Positions 1 to 8,585 of a stretch of DNA of 64,000 nt are shown in pieces. A program made the position numbers and the translations under genes. This DNA is from Flagellimonas hadalis (lineage in GTDB: Bacteria > Bacteroidota > Bacteroidia > Flavobacteriales > Flavobacteriaceae). The notes under the pieces were generated by a model, which had not been told where the DNA came from, did not search any database, and saw only the letters and a program-made list of their open reading frames with translations. How positions within the stretch are numbered: position 1 is the first letter of the stretch; the number at the start of each line of letters is the position of its first letter. The DNA lies in contig NZ_VNIK02000001.1 of NCBI RefSeq assembly GCF_007785775.2, positions 291,844-355,843 on the forward strand, in the 5' to 3' direction.

Positions 1-272
1 ATAATGGGGGAGGGGGTATTTTTAGGATCCTTCCTGGTAAAGAGGATACGGATGAGTTCAATACCTTTTTTGAGACCCAGCACCGACTCAATGCAGAACA
101 TTTGGCAAAGATGTATGGGTTTGAATACAATCAAGTTTCGGACAACAAACAATTGAGGGACGGACTGGAAAATTTTTATGCAGTATCTGATAAACCTAAG
201 ATTTTGGAAATCAATACCCCACGGGAACTGAACAATAAAATTTTGCTCGACTATTTCGATTTTATATCTTAG
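1..272 (+). CDS. menD: MenD C-terminal end (partial)
   Basis: The reading frame is open from base 3 to the TAG at 270-272 and encodes the last 89 residues of a protein whose start lies outside the window. It begins with a glycine-rich stretch, NGGGGIFRILPG, which matches the thiamine-diphosphate-binding C-terminal region of 2-succinyl-5-enolpyruvyl-6-hydroxy-3-cyclohexene-1-carboxylate synthase. MenD joins isochorismate and 2-oxoglutarate early in menaquinone synthesis. The presence of menA, menC and menE in the next 9.4 kb on the same strand supports the call. The N-terminal domains cannot be seen, so catalytic completeness is unknown. Confidence 0.85.
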   Translation, partial: NGGGGIFRILPGKEDTDEFNTFFETQHRLNAEHLAKMYGFEYNQVSDNKQLRDGLENFYAVSDKPKILEINTPRELNNKILLDYFDFIS

Positions 273-310
273 ACCATAAACTATAAATCCAAAAAAGACA
301 CTGATCGATT

Positions 311-652
311 ATGAGCAGAAGAGACGAACTCATCGAAAAATACGCAGACGACATCAAGACCAAATTTGGGGAAACCCCGGACATGGACCTGCTGACCAAG
401 GTAACCATAGGTCTAGGTCCGGCCATATATAATTTGGATGCTTCCAAAGTTTCCGGGTCGGATGAAAAGGAACTGGAGACTGTAAAGAACAATTTTTTGA
501 TCAAGAAATTAGGCCTTGCCGATAGTCCAGCGCTCATGGATGCCATAAATAGTGTGATCGATAAATATGGCCAATCTGAGAAAAACAAGCAACGGGCCGT
601 CATTTATTATATGTTGGCGAAACATTTTGGCAAGCAATCCGCTTATAATTAG
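311..652 (+). CDS. DUF2853 family protein
   Basis: This is a 113-residue soluble protein with no signal peptide or membrane segment. It is rich in charged helices and contains DLLTKVTIGLGPAIYN near residues 27-42 and a C-terminal YYMLAKHFGK segment, features I associate with the DUF2853 family, which is widespread beside menaquinone genes in flavobacteria. No biochemical role is known to me. It starts 38 bases after menD and is followed by a strong terminator, so it probably ends a menD-containing transcript. The ATG at 311 is the only sensible start. Genomic position suggests co-regulation with menaquinone synthesis, but this is inference. Confidence 0.8.
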   Translation: MSRRDELIEKYADDIKTKFGETPDMDLLTKVTIGLGPAIYNLDASKVSGSDEKELETVKNNFLIKKLGLADSPALMDAINSVIDKYGQSEKNKQRAVIYYMLAKHFGKQSAYN

Positions 653-677
653 ATAGATATAGTACAAATTGCATTTG

Positions 678-703
678 GCTGCTCTTTTAGGGCAGCTTTT
701 TTT
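678..703 (+). terminator. Rho-independent terminator after DUF2853 gene
   Basis: A seven-pair stem (GCTGCTC at 678-684 with GGGCAGC at 690-696, one G-T pair) closes a five-base loop and is followed by a run of seven T. It lies 25 bases after the DUF2853 stop. Confidence 0.85.
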
Positions 704-721
704 ATACCCACAAATTCCATC

Positions 722-729
722 TACCTTTG
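722..729 (+). promoter_or_regulatory. Flavobacterial -7 promoter box (TACCTTTG)
   Basis: TACCTTTG matches the Bacteroidota -7 consensus TAnnTTTG. It ends five bases before the ATG of the CvfB-like gene, so a transcript from it would be nearly or fully leaderless. No clear TTG -33 element is visible upstream; the preceding terminator T-tract occupies that place. Confidence 0.5.
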
Positions 730-733
730 CCTT

Positions 734-1564
734 ATGATAGAACTGGGAAATTACAACACCCTAAAAGTCCTTCGCAGTACCAGTGTGGGCCTTTTTTTGG
801 GGGACGATGAGGGGACCGAGATCCTTTTGCCGAACAAATACGTGCCCGAGGATTTTGAGATAGACATGGAAATGGAGGTCTTCTGCTATTTGGACAACAG
901 CGAACGGCCTGTGGCCACTACCCTGAAACCTTATGTGGTCCGTAATGGCTTCGCCTTTTTGAAAGTTGCGGAAGTTGGGGCATATGGTGCGTTTATGGAT
1001 TGGGGGTTGGAGAAGCACCTGCTTGTTCCTTTTAGGGAACAGACCCAAAAGATGGAACCAGGGAAGAAATATGTGGTGCACTGCTATTTGGATGAAGAGA
1101 GCATGCGGTTGACCGGTTCCAGCCGAGTAGAGAAGTTCTTGACGAAGGAAGGGACGGAATATGCGGCCAATACCGAGGTGGATCTGTTGGTGCACCGGAA
1201 AACGCCTCTGGGTTGGGAGGTGATCGTGGACAACAAACACAAGGGACTCATTTTTGATAGCGACATCTTCAAACCGATTTCTGTGGGGGACCGTTTGAAG
1301 GGGTTTGTGAAAAACGTTCGGGACGACCACAAAATAGATGTTTCCCTACAGCCCATCGGTGCCAAAATGTTGGAACCCACCGCAAAGATCATCCATGATA
1401 AACTGCAGGAAAACAATGGTTTTTTGCCTCTCCATGATAAATCTTCGCCAGAGGAAATCCAAAAAACCCTTCATTTGAGCAAAAAGGCATTTAAAAAAGG
1501 AGTGGGCATTCTCTACAGGCAACGCAAGATCAATATCCAGGATGATGGGATACATCTGTTGTAA
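734..1564 (+). CDS. CvfB-like S1-domain RNA-binding protein
   Basis: This 276-residue protein has the layout of the CvfB/YitL family: tandem S1-type OB-folds followed by a C-terminal winged-helix-like region. The first S1-like motif is near residues 8-60 (TSVGLFLGDDEGTEILLPNK), the second near 72-130 (VGAYGAFMDWGLEKHLLVP) and a third near 150-210 (GWEVIVDNKHKGLIF). The C-terminus (HLSKKAFKKGVGILYRQRKI) matches the family's terminal helix-turn segment. CvfB proteins bind RNA and affect virulence-factor or general gene expression in Firmicutes; the role in Bacteroidota is not established to my knowledge. It stands alone after a terminator with its own -7 box. Confidence 0.85.
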   Translation: MIELGNYNTLKVLRSTSVGLFLGDDEGTEILLPNKYVPEDFEIDMEMEVFCYLDNSERPVATTLKPYVVRNGFAFLKVAEVGAYGAFMDWGLEKHLLVPFREQTQKMEPGKKYVVHCYLDEESMRLTGSSRVEKFLTKEGTEYAANTEVDLLVHRKTPLGWEVIVDNKHKGLIFDSDIFKPISVGDRLKGFVKNVRDDHKIDVSLQPIGAKMLEPTAKIIHDKLQENNGFLPLHDKSSPEEIQKTLHLSKKAFKKGVGILYRQRKINIQDDGIHLL

Positions 1565-1641
1565 AAGATAGGATAATTGATATTTGTCGCTTTTTGACAT
1601 TAATTTCATACCGCTAAGTTTTTTTCTTTAACTAAAAATTT

Positions 1642-1649
1642 TACATTTG
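1642..1649 (+). promoter_or_regulatory. -7 promoter box (TACATTTG) for SPOR-menA group
   Basis: TACATTTG matches TAnnTTTG and lies about 71 bases upstream of the ATG at 1720. T-rich sequence about 20 bases upstream could serve as the -33 element. It would drive the SPOR-like gene and menA. Confidence 0.55.
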
Positions 1650-1719
1650 TAGATATACCGATTAACTTATTGACAACGACGTTATTAGCATTGCTGATAA
1701 TTCATAACCCCTTGACAAT

Positions 1720-2319
1720 ATGCCTTTTATTGAAGAAAGCGATTTGTTAGATCTACATAAGGACATTGATAAGGCCCAGATCATCAATGAAAGATTGCTG
1801 GACCAGATAAAATATAAGAACAAAGATCTGCGAAAACTGAAGTTGCAGCGAAACGTGCTTTTGGGCTTTGTGGGCCTGTTCGTCATCGGTACGTTGGCCA
1901 TTACCTCATTCACGGCTGGTTTGAGCACCAAGCAATCCTTTGAGAACCAGAACAACCTTTTGGTATCGATAGACAGTTTGGACGCCATAAAGAACAGGAT
2001 AGACAATCTCAAAGTGCAGAACGAGGAGCTCAGTCTGGTAAAGGAGTTCTACTTGGCCAAGGAATTCCTCAACAAGGAAAAGATCTATTCCGTTCAGGTA
2101 AAATCGTTTGTGGACAACAATGTCACCCTCGCTTCAGAGGCACTTACCAACACTCTTTTCGTAAAGACCCATCCTTTTTACGCCTATTCTTTGGGGAATT
2201 ATGAAACCTTGGAAGAGGCACAAAAATTCAGGGAATTTTTGGTGCAGATGGGTTTCAAGGATGCATTTGTGGCATCGTACAAGGATGGAAAAAGGATTAA
2301 GATAGAAGAACCTTTCTAA
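1720..2319 (+). CDS. SPOR-like domain membrane protein
   Basis: The 199-residue product has a cytoplasmic charged N-terminus of about 45 residues, one transmembrane helix near residues 46-66 (LLGFVGLFVIGTLAITSF), a predicted coiled-coil stretch near 80-110, and a C-terminal module near 122-195 (IYSVQVKSF ... YAYSLGNYETLEEAQKFREF). That module has the pattern of SPOR peptidoglycan-binding domains: a beta strand opening, a central YSLG strand and an aligned helix. SPOR domains bind denuded glycan at division sites; here the domain would lie in the periplasm. The gene abuts menA with no gap. The SPOR assignment is from motif pattern only. Confidence 0.65.
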   Translation: MPFIEESDLLDLHKDIDKAQIINERLLDQIKYKNKDLRKLKLQRNVLLGFVGLFVIGTLAITSFTAGLSTKQSFENQNNLLVSIDSLDAIKNRIDNLKVQNEELSLVKEFYLAKEFLNKEKIYSVQVKSFVDNNVTLASEALTNTLFVKTHPFYAYSLGNYETLEEAQKFREFLVQMGFKDAFVASYKDGKRIKIEEPF

Positions 2320-3228
2320 TTGGGAAAAACAAAGACTTGGGTGCAGGCCGCTAGACTGCGGACGTTGCCCCTATCCCTTTCCGGAATTATAGTAGGCACT
2401 GCCATGGCAGCCAGACAAGGTTTTTTTGAACTGGATATTTTTATACTTGCACTATTGACCACCGTAGGTTTTCAGGTGACTTCCAATTTTGCCAATGACT
2501 ATGGCGATGGGGTAAAAGGAACCGATAACGAGGACAGGATAGGCCCGCAAAGGGTACTGCAAAGTGGTCTACTTTCTAGAGCTGAGCTCAAAAAGGGCAT
2601 CATTGTATCCATAGCCATATCCATGATTTTCGCCATTGTTTTGATTTACAGCGCATTTGGATTGGAGAATCTGGCCTACATCGGTATTTTTTTCCTGCTG
2701 GGCGCCATGAGCATTTGGGCCGCCATCAAATATACCATGGGATCCAAACCTTATGGGTATAGAGGATTGGGCGACCTTTACGTATTTCTGTTTTTTGGTT
2801 TGTTGGGTGTTTTGGGCAGCATGTTCCTCTATACAAAAGCATTGGATTGGCATTCGATATTGCCCGCAATCGGGCTGGGACTCTTGTGTGTGGGCGTACT
2901 CAATCTGAACAACCTCAGGGATGTGGTGTCCGATCAGAAACATGGGAAGATTACCCTGGTGGTGAAAATGGGGTTTGAGAACGGAAAACGATACCATTTT
3001 CTGCTCATTGCCATTGCCTTTTTGTGCTTTCTGTACTATATTGTAGTGGAGGGGATGAGTTGGAAACAAGGGTATTTTATGTTGGCCTTTCTACCCATTT
3101 TTGCACACCTGGTAAAAGTGCTGAAAACACACGATCCAGGACAGCTTGATGGAGAGCTTAAAAAATTGGCACTCAGTTCTTTTCTGCTTGCCATACTCTT
3201 CTTTTCCGCAATCAATATTTTTTCGTAA
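2320..3228 (+). CDS. menA: 1,4-dihydroxy-2-naphthoate octaprenyltransferase MenA
   Basis: This 302-residue polytopic membrane protein belongs to the UbiA prenyltransferase superfamily. It carries the first aspartate-rich motif NDYGDGVKGTD (N59 to D69) and the second NNLRDVVSDQKHGK near residues 197-210, which together bind Mg-diphosphate of the prenyl donor. About eight hydrophobic helices follow. MenA attaches the polyprenyl chain to 1,4-dihydroxy-2-naphthoate to give demethylmenaquinone. The start is the TTG at 2320, directly after the upstream stop, because the conserved N-terminal motif WVQAARLRTLPLSLSGI begins only six codons later and no ATG is available. Translational coupling with the SPOR gene is likely. 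Confidence 0.93.
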   Translation: MGKTKTWVQAARLRTLPLSLSGIIVGTAMAARQGFFELDIFILALLTTVGFQVTSNFANDYGDGVKGTDNEDRIGPQRVLQSGLLSRAELKKGIIVSIAISMIFAIVLIYSAFGLENLAYIGIFFLLGAMSIWAAIKYTMGSKPYGYRGLGDLYVFLFFGLLGVLGSMFLYTKALDWHSILPAIGLGLLCVGVLNLNNLRDVVSDQKHGKITLVVKMGFENGKRYHFLLIAIAFLCFLYYIVVEGMSWKQGYFMLAFLPIFAHLVKVLKTHDPGQLDGELKKLALSSFLLAILFFSAINIFS

Positions 3229-3261
3229 ATTTGATTAACAACCAGATAAACTTTAGGGAGC

Positions 3262-4014
3262 TTGGAACATCCAATTAGAATTTTGATCGTAGAGGACAAT
3301 GTCATCATAGCAGATGATATGCAGTCCATGCTTGAGGAAATCGGCTATGAAATCGTGGACAATGTGATTGTGTACGAGCAGGCCGTTGACGTGTTGAAGA
3401 ACAACCATGTGGATTTGGTGTTGATCGATATCATCTTGGCATCGGACAAGACTGGGATAGACCTTGGAAAGCACATCAGGGAGGCCTACAACATCCCGTT
3501 CATATTTGTGACCTCCAACTCCGATAGGGCCACAGTGGAAAATGCGAAGACGGTGAAACCAGATGGTTATTTGGTAAAACCCTTTGAGCAACAGGACCTG
3601 TACACTTCCATTGAGATAGCCTTGTCCAATTTCAACTATAACAAAAAGGATGCGAACAGGGACCTTGATGATGTGGGAGAGAGCTTTACTTCCAATTCCG
3701 TGCTGAAGGATTCCATCTTCGTAAAAAAACAACATCTGTACTATAGGATCCAGTTCAGTGATATCCAGTTCATCAAAGCGGACAACGTATATCTGGAGGT
3801 GAACACAGCCGACAAGAAATTCCTGGTCCGTTCCCCATTGAAGGATTATTTGGAAAAGCTGCCTGGGAACAAGTTCTACAGGGCACACAAGTCCTACATT
3901 GTGAATGTGGACCATATTGACGCCATCAATTCCAAGGATGTGGTGATCAACAATAATCTGATCCCGATTTCCAAGGACTTTAAGGAGTTCATCCTTTCAT
4001 CGATGAACAGTTAG
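3262..4014 (+). CDS. LytTR-family response regulator
   Basis: The 250-residue protein has a receiver domain at about residues 4-122 with the acidic pair E11-D12, the phospho-acceptor D56 (VLIDIILA), a conserved TSN at the switch position and K-P-F (VKPF) at the end. A LytTR DNA-binding domain follows at about 145-247 (QFIKADNVYLEVNT, then YRAHKSYIVNVDHID). LytTR regulators bind paired direct repeats as dimers. It starts with TTG at 3262, with no better ATG upstream of the receiver core. A strong terminator closes the gene, and the histidine kinase 550 bases downstream is the probable partner, although its own promoter seems separate. Confidence 0.92.
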   Translation: MEHPIRILIVEDNVIIADDMQSMLEEIGYEIVDNVIVYEQAVDVLKNNHVDLVLIDIILASDKTGIDLGKHIREAYNIPFIFVTSNSDRATVENAKTVKPDGYLVKPFEQQDLYTSIEIALSNFNYNKKDANRDLDDVGESFTSNSVLKDSIFVKKQHLYYRIQFSDIQFIKADNVYLEVNTADKKFLVRSPLKDYLEKLPGNKFYRAHKSYIVNVDHIDAINSKDVVINNNLIPISKDFKEFILSSMNS

Positions 4015-4048
4015 TCCCTTTAAAATCCATAGGACACAAAAACTTAGG

Positions 4049-4075
4049 AGTGCCCCAAAAGGGGGCACTTTTTTT
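4049..4075 (+). terminator. Rho-independent terminator after LytTR regulator
   Basis: A perfect eight-pair stem, AGTGCCCC at 4049-4056 with GGGGCACT at 4062-4069, encloses AAAAG and is followed by a T run. It separates the regulator from the kinase gene. Confidence 0.9.
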
Positions 4076-4561
4076 ATGCCGTATATCCAATTCATCCAGA
4101 TGACCACAACTTTTGTAACGTTCACAACAATGTTTTTGGTCTTGGGGAGGTCGTCTGTACTTTAGCAGTGTAATAATTCAGAAAGTAATTTTTTCATTTT
4201 CATATAGTGTTCTCGTAAAAGGGTCTTGTGGTAAAAAGCAGGGCCTTTTTTAGTTTTGGAGGTCTTGATTTTATTGGTCAATTCCATGAAATGCACAAAA
4301 CATCGGCAAAATACCTCTTCACATACGCAATACGCCTTTTCACAACAGAAAAAGCCTATTTCACAACAATACTGGACAAGTCTTTTGGTTTGGATTTAAT
4401 TTTGAAGCTAAACTGACGTTCTCTATATACCCCATACTAGTTTTCGGTCGTGCCCAGTGCATTGCTGAAACACTATAGGTTTTAGGGCGAAAGGAGATAT
4501 AAAAAGGGCACAAATTTATGGGGCCGGGGATTGTCCTTGGGCTTCCGTATCAGTTAAATTA
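4076..4561. other. Long leader region before the histidine kinase
   Basis: These 486 bases hold no convincing gene. TAGTTTTG at 4251-4258, with a TTG at 4226-4228 and 22 bases between, is the best promoter candidate. A second box, TAATTTTG, is at 4397-4404 without a good -33 partner. The word TTCACAACA recurs at about 4121, 4338 and 4361. A 62-codon GTG-start frame at 4228-4416 has no family resemblance and overlaps the promoter candidate, so it is not called. If the 4251 box is used, the kinase mRNA would have a leader of about 300 bases. Confidence 0.5.
4251..4258 (+). promoter_or_regulatory. -7 promoter box (TAGTTTTG) upstream of kinase
   Basis: TAGTTTTG fits TAnnTTTG. A TTG at 4226-4228 lies 22 bases upstream, close to the usual 19-21 spacing of the -33 element. 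Confidence 0.45.
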
Positions 4562-6523
4562 ATGGGACGTTACGTAAGACTTTTATTCACCGCGATATAT
4601 TTTGTTTTTCTTTCCAGTGCATCGGCTCAAAGCTTAACAGGCGGTGAGCAGAGCGCGTTGAAGGAATTTGAAGCTGTTGGCAGTCCTTCACAAAGGTTCG
4701 AGGTTTTCTTCAACTCGGTCAATAGGTACAATGTGAATTCGGCCTACGATTGGCTGGATACCGTCAAAATATATTTGGCCAATTCCCAAAAGACCAACGA
4801 TTCTGTTGCCACAAAGCTCTACAAAGTTATGGAGGCCCAGTTGTACAATGATCTGGGCGAATACGACAAAAGTATTGCACTGGCAAAGGAGCTGCATGAG
4901 GACAAGGACTCTTTGGACATAGACCTCCACAAGATAGTTTTGGATGTGTTGGACAACAACTACGCCAACCTACAGATGTACGACAAACAGATAGAGGTCC
5001 GTAAAGAAAAACGCGAACTCGGGATCACCGAGAACGTATCTTTCTACGACATCTACAGCAATTTGGGCCTCTACAGAAAAGCGAGGGACCAGTACATCAT
5101 GGAGGTGAAGCCCACCATTGCTGACAACGAAACCTACAAACTGGCCCAATACCATAGCAAAGTGGGCAACTATTTGCGATTGGACGATTCGGCACCGACC
5201 GCATTGAGCGAACTAAAAAAAGCGAAGGCTTACTTGGAGGTGTACCTCAATGACATTTCTGCCCAAAAGAGTGAGCAGGATATTTTTGAGAGCGAACTCC
5301 TTAAAGCTGAAATAGAAGGGAATATTGCCAAGTGCCACGTGATGATGGGAGAATACGAAACCGCCATTCCCCTTCTCGAAGAAAGCATTGAGGCCTTGGA
5401 AGCATCTTCCAAAAACGGCCATCGAAGCGAAATTATTGATAACACCCTGTGCCTGGCCCAAGCCAATCTGCAATTGGAGCGTTTCAATGCAGCAAAAAAA
5501 TACCTCGACATTGACTTTGAGGACATCAACATCCTACAGACCATTGAGCGAAACAGTTTGTTGGCCGCATTTTATGATAAGGTGGAGAATTTCAAGAATG
5601 CCACCATTTACTACAAACGCAACGAGCGGATAAAGGATTCTTTGGCGCAAAAGCAATCGGCGCTTATCAAACAGCAACTGGTCACCATCGTGGCCAATGA
5701 AGACCTTCAGAATTCCCAACGGCTCATTGATGAACAGAAGCGGATAAACGAACAGGTGCGTAGCGATATGAAGGCCAAGGACGAGCGGAACAACCTTGTG
5801 TTTGTTTCATTGATATTCACCTTGTTGGGGTTTGTTGGACTGGTCTATGCCTATCTGAAAAGTATCAAGAACCAACGTCTGATCTCGGAGCAAAAGCATA
5901 TCATTGAGAATGCACTGGTGGAGAAGGACTCTCTTCTGAAGGAAATCCACCATAGAGTGAAAAACAACCTGCAAATGGTGTCCAGTTTGTTGAGCCTTCA
6001 GACCAAGAACACTCGGAGCAAGGCGGCCATAGAGGCCTTGGAGGAAGGGAAGAGCCGAGTGAAGGCCATGGCATTGATCCATCAAAAACTGTATCAGAAC
6101 GACGACCTTTCCGTCATAGAAATGCAGGGGTACATCGAAAGTTTGATCAACAGTGTCCAGTCCGTCTATAAAAAAGGAGGGCACAACATCAGCATCACCA
6201 TTGATGCGGAGGGCACCGAACTGGACATTGACCGTGCCATTCCCTTCGGACTAATTTTGAACGAACTCGTCTCCAATTCGTTCAAATACGCTTTCCCTGA
6301 TAATGATGATAATGGAAAGATCTACATCCATTTGCGCAAGAATGGCGACCAAGGCTATTTTGAATACACGGACAATGGGGTGGGACTTCCCGAAGATGCC
6401 GAGGAGCGCGCCCACTCCTCCATGGGCATCCGTTTGATGAACCGCTTGGTGAACCAACTCCAATCCAAACTGAACATTGACCGGGATAGCGAGGGTGTGC
6501 GCTTCTGGTTCCATTTCAGTTAA
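4562..6523 (+). CDS. TPR-containing sensor histidine kinase (HisKA_2 type)
   Basis: This 653-residue protein has a signal peptide (about residues 1-22, ending SSASA), a long periplasmic part of TPR-like helical pairs to about residue 400, one transmembrane helix near 412-433, and a cytoplasmic kinase. The histidine box is KEIHHRVKNNLQMVSSLLSLQ-like, with the phospho-acceptor His near residue 464, diagnostic of HisKA_2 (HWE-related) kinases. The HATPase domain carries the N box NELVSNSFKYAFP near 565 and the G box DNGVGLP near 610. No receiver is fused, so the LytTR protein just upstream is the natural partner. The TPR region probably senses a periplasmic protein or peptide, which is inference. 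Confidence 0.9.
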   Translation: MGRYVRLLFTAIYFVFLSSASAQSLTGGEQSALKEFEAVGSPSQRFEVFFNSVNRYNVNSAYDWLDTVKIYLANSQKTNDSVATKLYKVMEAQLYNDLGEYDKSIALAKELHEDKDSLDIDLHKIVLDVLDNNYANLQMYDKQIEVRKEKRELGITENVSFYDIYSNLGLYRKARDQYIMEVKPTIADNETYKLAQYHSKVGNYLRLDDSAPTALSELKKAKAYLEVYLNDISAQKSEQDIFESELLKAEIEGNIAKCHVMMGEYETAIPLLEESIEALEASSKNGHRSEIIDNTLCLAQANLQLERFNAAKKYLDIDFEDINILQTIERNSLLAAFYDKVENFKNATIYYKRNERIKDSLAQKQSALIKQQLVTIVANEDLQNSQRLIDEQKRINEQVRSDMKAKDERNNLVFVSLIFTLLGFVGLVYAYLKSIKNQRLISEQKHIIENALVEKDSLLKEIHHRVKNNLQMVSSLLSLQTKNTRSKAAIEALEEGKSRVKAMALIHQKLYQNDDLSVIEMQGYIESLINSVQSVYKKGGHNISITIDAEGTELDIDRAIPFGLILNELVSNSFKYAFPDNDDNGKIYIHLRKNGDQGYFEYTDNGVGLPEDAEERAHSSMGIRLMNRLVNQLQSKLNIDRDSEGVRFWFHFS

Positions 6524-6603
6524 GTTCTTTTTTGTTTTCCTGCGTTAACGGGGCCAATGATGGCAGCCAAAATTCAAAATATGGTTACATTTGGTGCCAT
6601 TCC

Positions 6604-7656
6604 ATGGAAGCAAACTACAAGAAGTACACCCTTAATTTTAAAGTCCCCAGCGGTACTTCCCGTGGCGTATTGACCCAGAAGGAAACCTGGTTCTTGGTGC
6701 TTGGGCACAAGGGACGTTTTGGGATAGGGGAATGCGGCATTCTACGCGGACTGAGCATTGACGATGTGCCAGATTATGAGGAAAAACTGGCATGGACCTG
6801 CAAGAACATCCATTTGGGCCTTGGACCATTGCTGGACGGATTGACGGAATATCCCTCTATCCAATTTGGGCTGGAGCAGGCATTTCTTTCGGTGGAAGCC
6901 AACCATCCCTTTGAACTTTTTCCATCGGATTTTACCCAAAAACAAACACCTATCCTCATAAATGGGCTCATTTGGATGGGCGATGAGGCATACATGCTCC
7001 AACAACTGGAACAGAAGATCAAGAATGGGTTCCGGTGCATCAAAATGAAGATCGGGGCCATTGAATTTAAAAAGGAACTTTCCATACTGAGATCTATCCG
7101 AAACAACTTTTCACCGGATGAAATTGAACTCCGGATAGATGCCAATGGTGCTTTTTTGGTGGGGGAAGCTATGGAAAAGTTGCAACGATTGTCAGCGTTC
7201 AGCATCCATTCCATTGAGCAGCCCATACGGCAAGGACAGTGGGATGCCATGGCAGAACTTTGCCAGAACACACCTTTGCCCATTGCTTTGGATGAAGAAT
7301 TGATCGGCATTTTTTCTGTAACACAAAAGCAGAAATTGCTACAAACCATACAGCCGCAATATATTATATTGAAGCCCAGTTTGGTTGGTGGTTTTTCTGG
7401 GAGCCAACAATGGATACAACTGGCGGAAAAGCAACAAATAGGGTGGTGGGTCACAAGCGCCTTGGAAAGCAACATTGGCCTGAACGCCATTGCACAATGG
7501 ACATTCACCCAAAACAACAGTATGCCCCAGGGATTGGGAACGGGGAGTTTGTATACCAATAATATCGAAAGCCCATTGCAGGTTGTTGACGGAAAACTGA
7601 AATATGAAATCTCCAAGGAATGGAATATGGATTTAATAAAAAAAATATGTACATAG
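6604..7656 (+). CDS. menC: o-Succinylbenzoate synthase MenC
   Basis: The 350-residue protein belongs to the enolase superfamily. It shows the catalytic lysine pair in CIKMKIG, the metal ligands D in RIDANGAF, E in HSIEQP and D in ALDEEL, and the second catalytic lysine in ILKPSLVGG. The C-terminal VTSALESNIGLNAIAQW motif matches MenC. The enzyme dehydrates SHCHC to o-succinylbenzoate. The frame is open back to 6532, but the ATG at 6604 fits the family's N-terminus better. Its end overlaps the CPBP gene by 10 bases, and menE follows, so the three are likely co-translated. Confidence 0.92.
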   Translation: MEANYKKYTLNFKVPSGTSRGVLTQKETWFLVLGHKGRFGIGECGILRGLSIDDVPDYEEKLAWTCKNIHLGLGPLLDGLTEYPSIQFGLEQAFLSVEANHPFELFPSDFTQKQTPILINGLIWMGDEAYMLQQLEQKIKNGFRCIKMKIGAIEFKKELSILRSIRNNFSPDEIELRIDANGAFLVGEAMEKLQRLSAFSIHSIEQPIRQGQWDAMAELCQNTPLPIALDEELIGIFSVTQKQKLLQTIQPQYIILKPSLVGGFSGSQQWIQLAEKQQIGWWVTSALESNIGLNAIAQWTFTQNNSMPQGLGTGSLYTNNIESPLQVVDGKLKYEISKEWNMDLIKKICT

Positions 7657-8585
7657 AACAAGGGTATAAGGGAAACGACGGTCTTTGGAAGTACTTGGTG
7701 CTTCCATTGGGCTTTATTGGTTTTATGGTGTACAATTATATTGTCACCGTCAATTCAGACATTGATATTGAGGCGATGATGCAGCAGATCATTGACCGAT
7801 TTGGCTCAAATCTGGTGTTGATTTCCCTTTTGGCACCTTTGGTGGCCGGTTTTTTTGTGGTTTTGGGATGGACAGTATTGGTCCATCAACAATCCATAAC
7901 TTCTTTGACCACTTCAAGAAAAAAAATTGACTGGAAGCGGATTTTTTTCGCTTTTGGATTATGGAGCATGATCACGATTGTGCTTACAGGGATTGACATC
8001 TATTCTTCTCCCGAGGATTATGTACTGAATTTCGATTTGATGAAGTTCATTCCCTTGGCCATCATTGCCATCCTTTTGATTCCGTTGCAGACCAGTTTCG
8101 AGGAATACTTGTTCCGCGGACATATGATGCAAGGATTGGGGCTTGCGGTCAAGAACCGATGGTTGCCCTTAATAATCACATCGACTTTGTTCGGGTTGAT
8201 GCACATCGCCAATCCGGAAGTGGAGAAATTGGGGTATAGCCTACTCATCTATTATATTGGCACAGGATTCTTTTTAGGGATTTTGACACTTATGGACGAA
8301 GGTTTGGAGTTGGCTTTGGGCTTTCATGCTGCCAATAATTTGATCACTGCACTCCTGGTCACGGCCGATTGGACCGCTTTTCAGACCAATTCCATCTATA
8401 AAGATGTTTCGGAGCCAAATCTTGGGTGGGACGCTCTCATCCCAGTATTTGTTGTTTTCCCCATATTACTGCTTATTTTTTCCAAAAAGTATGGTTGGAA
8501 AAACTGGAAGGACAGGCTTTTTGGAAAAGTATTGAGCAAGGAAGAATTTGTGGCCCTCACTGATGGAGAATCCAATCTGGCATAA
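7647..8585 (+). CDS. CPBP-family intramembrane metalloprotease
   Basis: This 312-residue polytopic protein has about six to eight hydrophobic helices and the CPBP (CAAX protease / bacteriocin processing) signature: the EExxxR motif in FEEYLFRGHM near residues 151-160, a HIANP-type histidine motif near 191, and GFHAANNLI near 230. These residues form the active site of Rce1-like glutamate proteases. The substrate is unknown. The ATG at 7647 lies within the last codons of menC and the 3' end overlaps menE by 23 bases, so the gene is embedded in a menC-CPBP-menE translational unit. A functional link to menaquinone synthesis is not established. Confidence 0.88.
   Translation: MYIEQGYKGNDGLWKYLVLPLGFIGFMVYNYIVTVNSDIDIEAMMQQIIDRFGSNLVLISLLAPLVAGFFVVLGWTVLVHQQSITSLTTSRKKIDWKRIFFAFGLWSMITIVLTGIDIYSSPEDYVLNFDLMKFIPLAIIAILLIPLQTSFEEYLFRGHMMQGLGLAVKNRWLPLIITSTLFGLMHIANPEVEKLGYSLLIYYIGTGFFLGILTLMDEGLELALGFHAANNLITALLVTADWTAFQTNSIYKDVSEPNLGWDALIPVFVVFPILLLIFSKKYGWKNWKDRLFGKVLSKEEFVALTDGESNLA

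Noticed and set aside
4117..4125. AACGTTCAC, which fits the LytTR-binding consensus
   Set aside because: The motif is very degenerate and is expected by chance every few kilobases; the required second copy at about 21-base spacing is not present.
4228..4416. 62-codon GTG-start frame before the histidine kinase
   Set aside because: No family resemblance, overlaps the best promoter candidate and has no ribosome-binding context; likely chance.
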